From assembly GCF_002104475.1 (NCBI RefSeq), contig NZ_NBOF01000003.1, forward strand, positions 372,001 through 436,000: a stretch of DNA of 64,000 nt. Reading direction: 5' to 3'. Positions 62,981-64,000 of this stretch are shown one piece after another; the first letter of the stretch is position 1, and each line of letters begins with the position of its first letter. A program made the translations under genes and the position numbers. Under the pieces are notes generated by a model. That model ran no database searches. It saw nothing but the letters and a program-made list of their open reading frames with translations, and was not told the origin of the DNA. The DNA is from Cognaticolwellia mytili (lineage in GTDB: Bacteria > Pseudomonadota > Gammaproteobacteria > Enterobacterales > Alteromonadaceae).

Positions 62981-63014
62981 TTAATTACTAATCAGTTAAC
63001 TGATTAGTAATTAA
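62981..63014. repeat. perfect 34-nt palindrome just after ettA
   Basis: The 17-base arm TTAATTACTAATCAGTT is followed at once by its exact reverse complement. It lies 4 bases past the ettA stop and 6 bases before the 13-bp terminator. As RNA it would fold into a long AU-rich hairpin; as DNA it could extrude a cruciform. Confidence 0.85.
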
Positions 63015-63018
63015 CTAA

Positions 63019-64000
63019 TTAGCCAATCTTTTTGTATTTTATTCTATGAGGTTCAAGTGCCGCAGGGCCCAAGGTTTTTCTTAACCATTCATCATAATCA
63101 GTAAAGTTACCTTCAAAGAAGTTTACTTGGCCTTCGTCGCGGTAATCAATAATATGTGTTGCAATGCGATCTAAGAACCAACGGTCATGTGAAATAACCA
63201 TGGCGCAACCTGGAAATTCTAGAATGGCTTCTTCTAATGCACGTAAGGTTTCAATATCTAAATCGTTGGTTGGCTCATCGAGTAAAAGCACATTACCGCC
63301 AGTTTTCACTAATTTGGCCAAATGCACACGATTACGTTCACCACCAGATAATTGACCTATGATTTTTTGCTGATCAGTACCTTTAAAGTTAAAACGACTA
63401 ACATACGCACGTGCTGGTATTTCATAGGTGCCTATTTGAATGATTTCACTACCTTCTGATATTTCTTGGTAAACAGTTTTTGAATCGTCCATATCATCAC
63501 GGAACTGGTCAACACTGGCTAGTTGTACTGTATCACCAACACTAACGGAACCTGAATCTGGTGATTCAGCGCCTGAAAGCATTTTAAATAACGTTGATTT
63601 ACCTGCGCCGTTAGCACCAATTATCCCGACAATAGCACCTTTAGGAATGCTAAAACTTAAGTCATCGATTAATACTCTGTCGCCATAAGATTTGGTTAAA
63701 TTGTCAACATCAATGACTTTATCACCAAGGCGTGGCCCAGGTGGGATATATAATTCGTTAGTTTCATTACGTTTTTGATTTTCATTACTTGATAATTCTT
63801 CAAAGCGCGCCATACGGGCTTTACTTTTTGCTTGGCGACCTTTTGGATTCGAGCGTACCCAATCAAGCTCATGCTTAATGGTTTTTGCCAAGGCATTTTC
63901 GGTGCGCTTCTCTTGCTCAAGTCTGGCATCTTTTTGTTCAAGCCAATTAGTATAATTACCTTCGTAAGGGATGCCGTGGCCACGGTCGAGCTCTAATATC
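63019..64000 (-). CDS. ettA: energy-dependent translational throttle protein EttA, 3' part
   Basis: The C-terminal 326 or so residues of an ABC-F protein; the gene runs past the right edge, since the frame is open to 64000 with ILELDRGHGIPYEGNYTNWLE. That segment is the end of the first ABC domain's linker side, followed by the P-site tRNA interaction motif region (about 60 charged residues, ending KARMARFEEL). The second ABC domain has Walker A GANGAGKST, signature LSGGERNRVHLA, Walker B VLLLDEPTNDLD and the H-loop ISHDRWFLD. EttA binds the ribosomal E site and gates translation by ADP/ATP ratio. Family length is about 555. Confidence 0.94.
   Translation of the reverse strand, partial: ILELDRGHGIPYEGNYTNWLEQKDARLEQEKRTENALAKTIKHELDWVRSNPKGRQAKSKARMARFEELSSNENQKRNETNELYIPPGPRLGDKVIDVDNLTKSYGDRVLIDDLSFSIPKGAIVGIIGANGAGKSTLFKMLSGAESPDSGSVSVGDTVQLASVDQFRDDMDDSKTVYQEISEGSEIIQIGTYEIPARAYVSRFNFKGTDQQKIIGQLSGGERNRVHLAKLVKTGGNVLLLDEPTNDLDIETLRALEEAILEFPGCAMVISHDRWFLDRIATHIIDYRDEGQVNFFEGNFTDYDEWLRKTLGPAALEPHRIKYKKIG

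Noticed and set aside
1-64000. CRISPR arrays, tRNA/rRNA genes, insertion sequences, prophage or integron sites
   Set aside because: No regularly spaced direct repeats, cloverleaf sequences, transposase, integrase or phage gene was seen on either strand.

Overview
The window is an AT-rich chromosomal segment of a marine gammaproteobacterium, most likely Colwelliaceae (Colwellia or Thalassotalea type). This rests on housekeeping genes of clear gammaproteobacterial type (mutY, trmB, yggL, mutH, rppH-ptsP-thyA, rdgC, trhP, phoBR, ettA) mixed with TonB receptors, MCPs, c-type cytochromes and orphan sensor kinases usual in Alteromonadales. No tRNA, rRNA, CRISPR array, IS element or phage gene was seen. 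All assignments are from reading motifs; no database search was run.

Layout. 1-560 is a decayed stretch with the frameshifted 5' end of a GH1 beta-glucosidase gene and perhaps a transporter fragment. 565-4097 holds two Tat-exported enzymes (a PLP fold-III protein and a lactone-oxidase-like flavoprotein) and a divergent TetR regulator, with an inverted-repeat operator between them. 4141-8199 is core genes (mutY, yggL, trmB) and a Deg-like protease. 8536-15756 has a PAS chemoreceptor, a large secreted beta-propeller protein and an alkylation-repair operon (Ada/AraC/AlkA fusion plus ogt). 16242-24121 has a TonB receptor, a membrane AraC regulator and a periplasmic redox operon: dihaem cytochrome c, MauG/CCP-like protein, and a beta-helix protein fused to cytochrome c. 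25478-31333 has an orphan kinase, an operon of two DUF1538 membrane proteins with a PII-like and a CBS protein, and an NhaC-family antiporter.

24298 and 31575-37713 form a hydroxyproline catabolic regulon. It contains trans-3-hydroxy-L-proline dehydratase (Cys/Thr), 4-hydroxyproline epimerase (Cys/Cys), a DadA-like oxidase, ketoglutarate semialdehyde dehydrogenase, a GntR regulator and, 9 kb away, a pyrroline-2-carboxylate-reductase-like protein that shares a GTATACA-N-TATGC operator with the dehydratase. The gene expected at the head of the 4-hydroxyproline operon, the DapA-family deaminase, survives only as a 38-codon remnant with a nonsense codon.

37984-57132 carries a SulP transporter behind a structured leader RNA, a pair of amidohydrolases (one without the HxH motif), a YeaD-like mutarotase, a diguanylate cyclase, mutH/rppH/ptsP/TSUP/thyA (without lgt), trhP with a ferredoxin behind a perfect FNR site, an HDOD protein, rdgC and a second orphan kinase. 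57485-61838 is a phosphate-starvation island (porin, phoB, phoR, pstS) with a Pho box before the porin, phoB and pstS. The window ends with a GcvR-like protein, a PilZ protein and the 3' part of ettA, followed by a perfect 34-nt palindrome.
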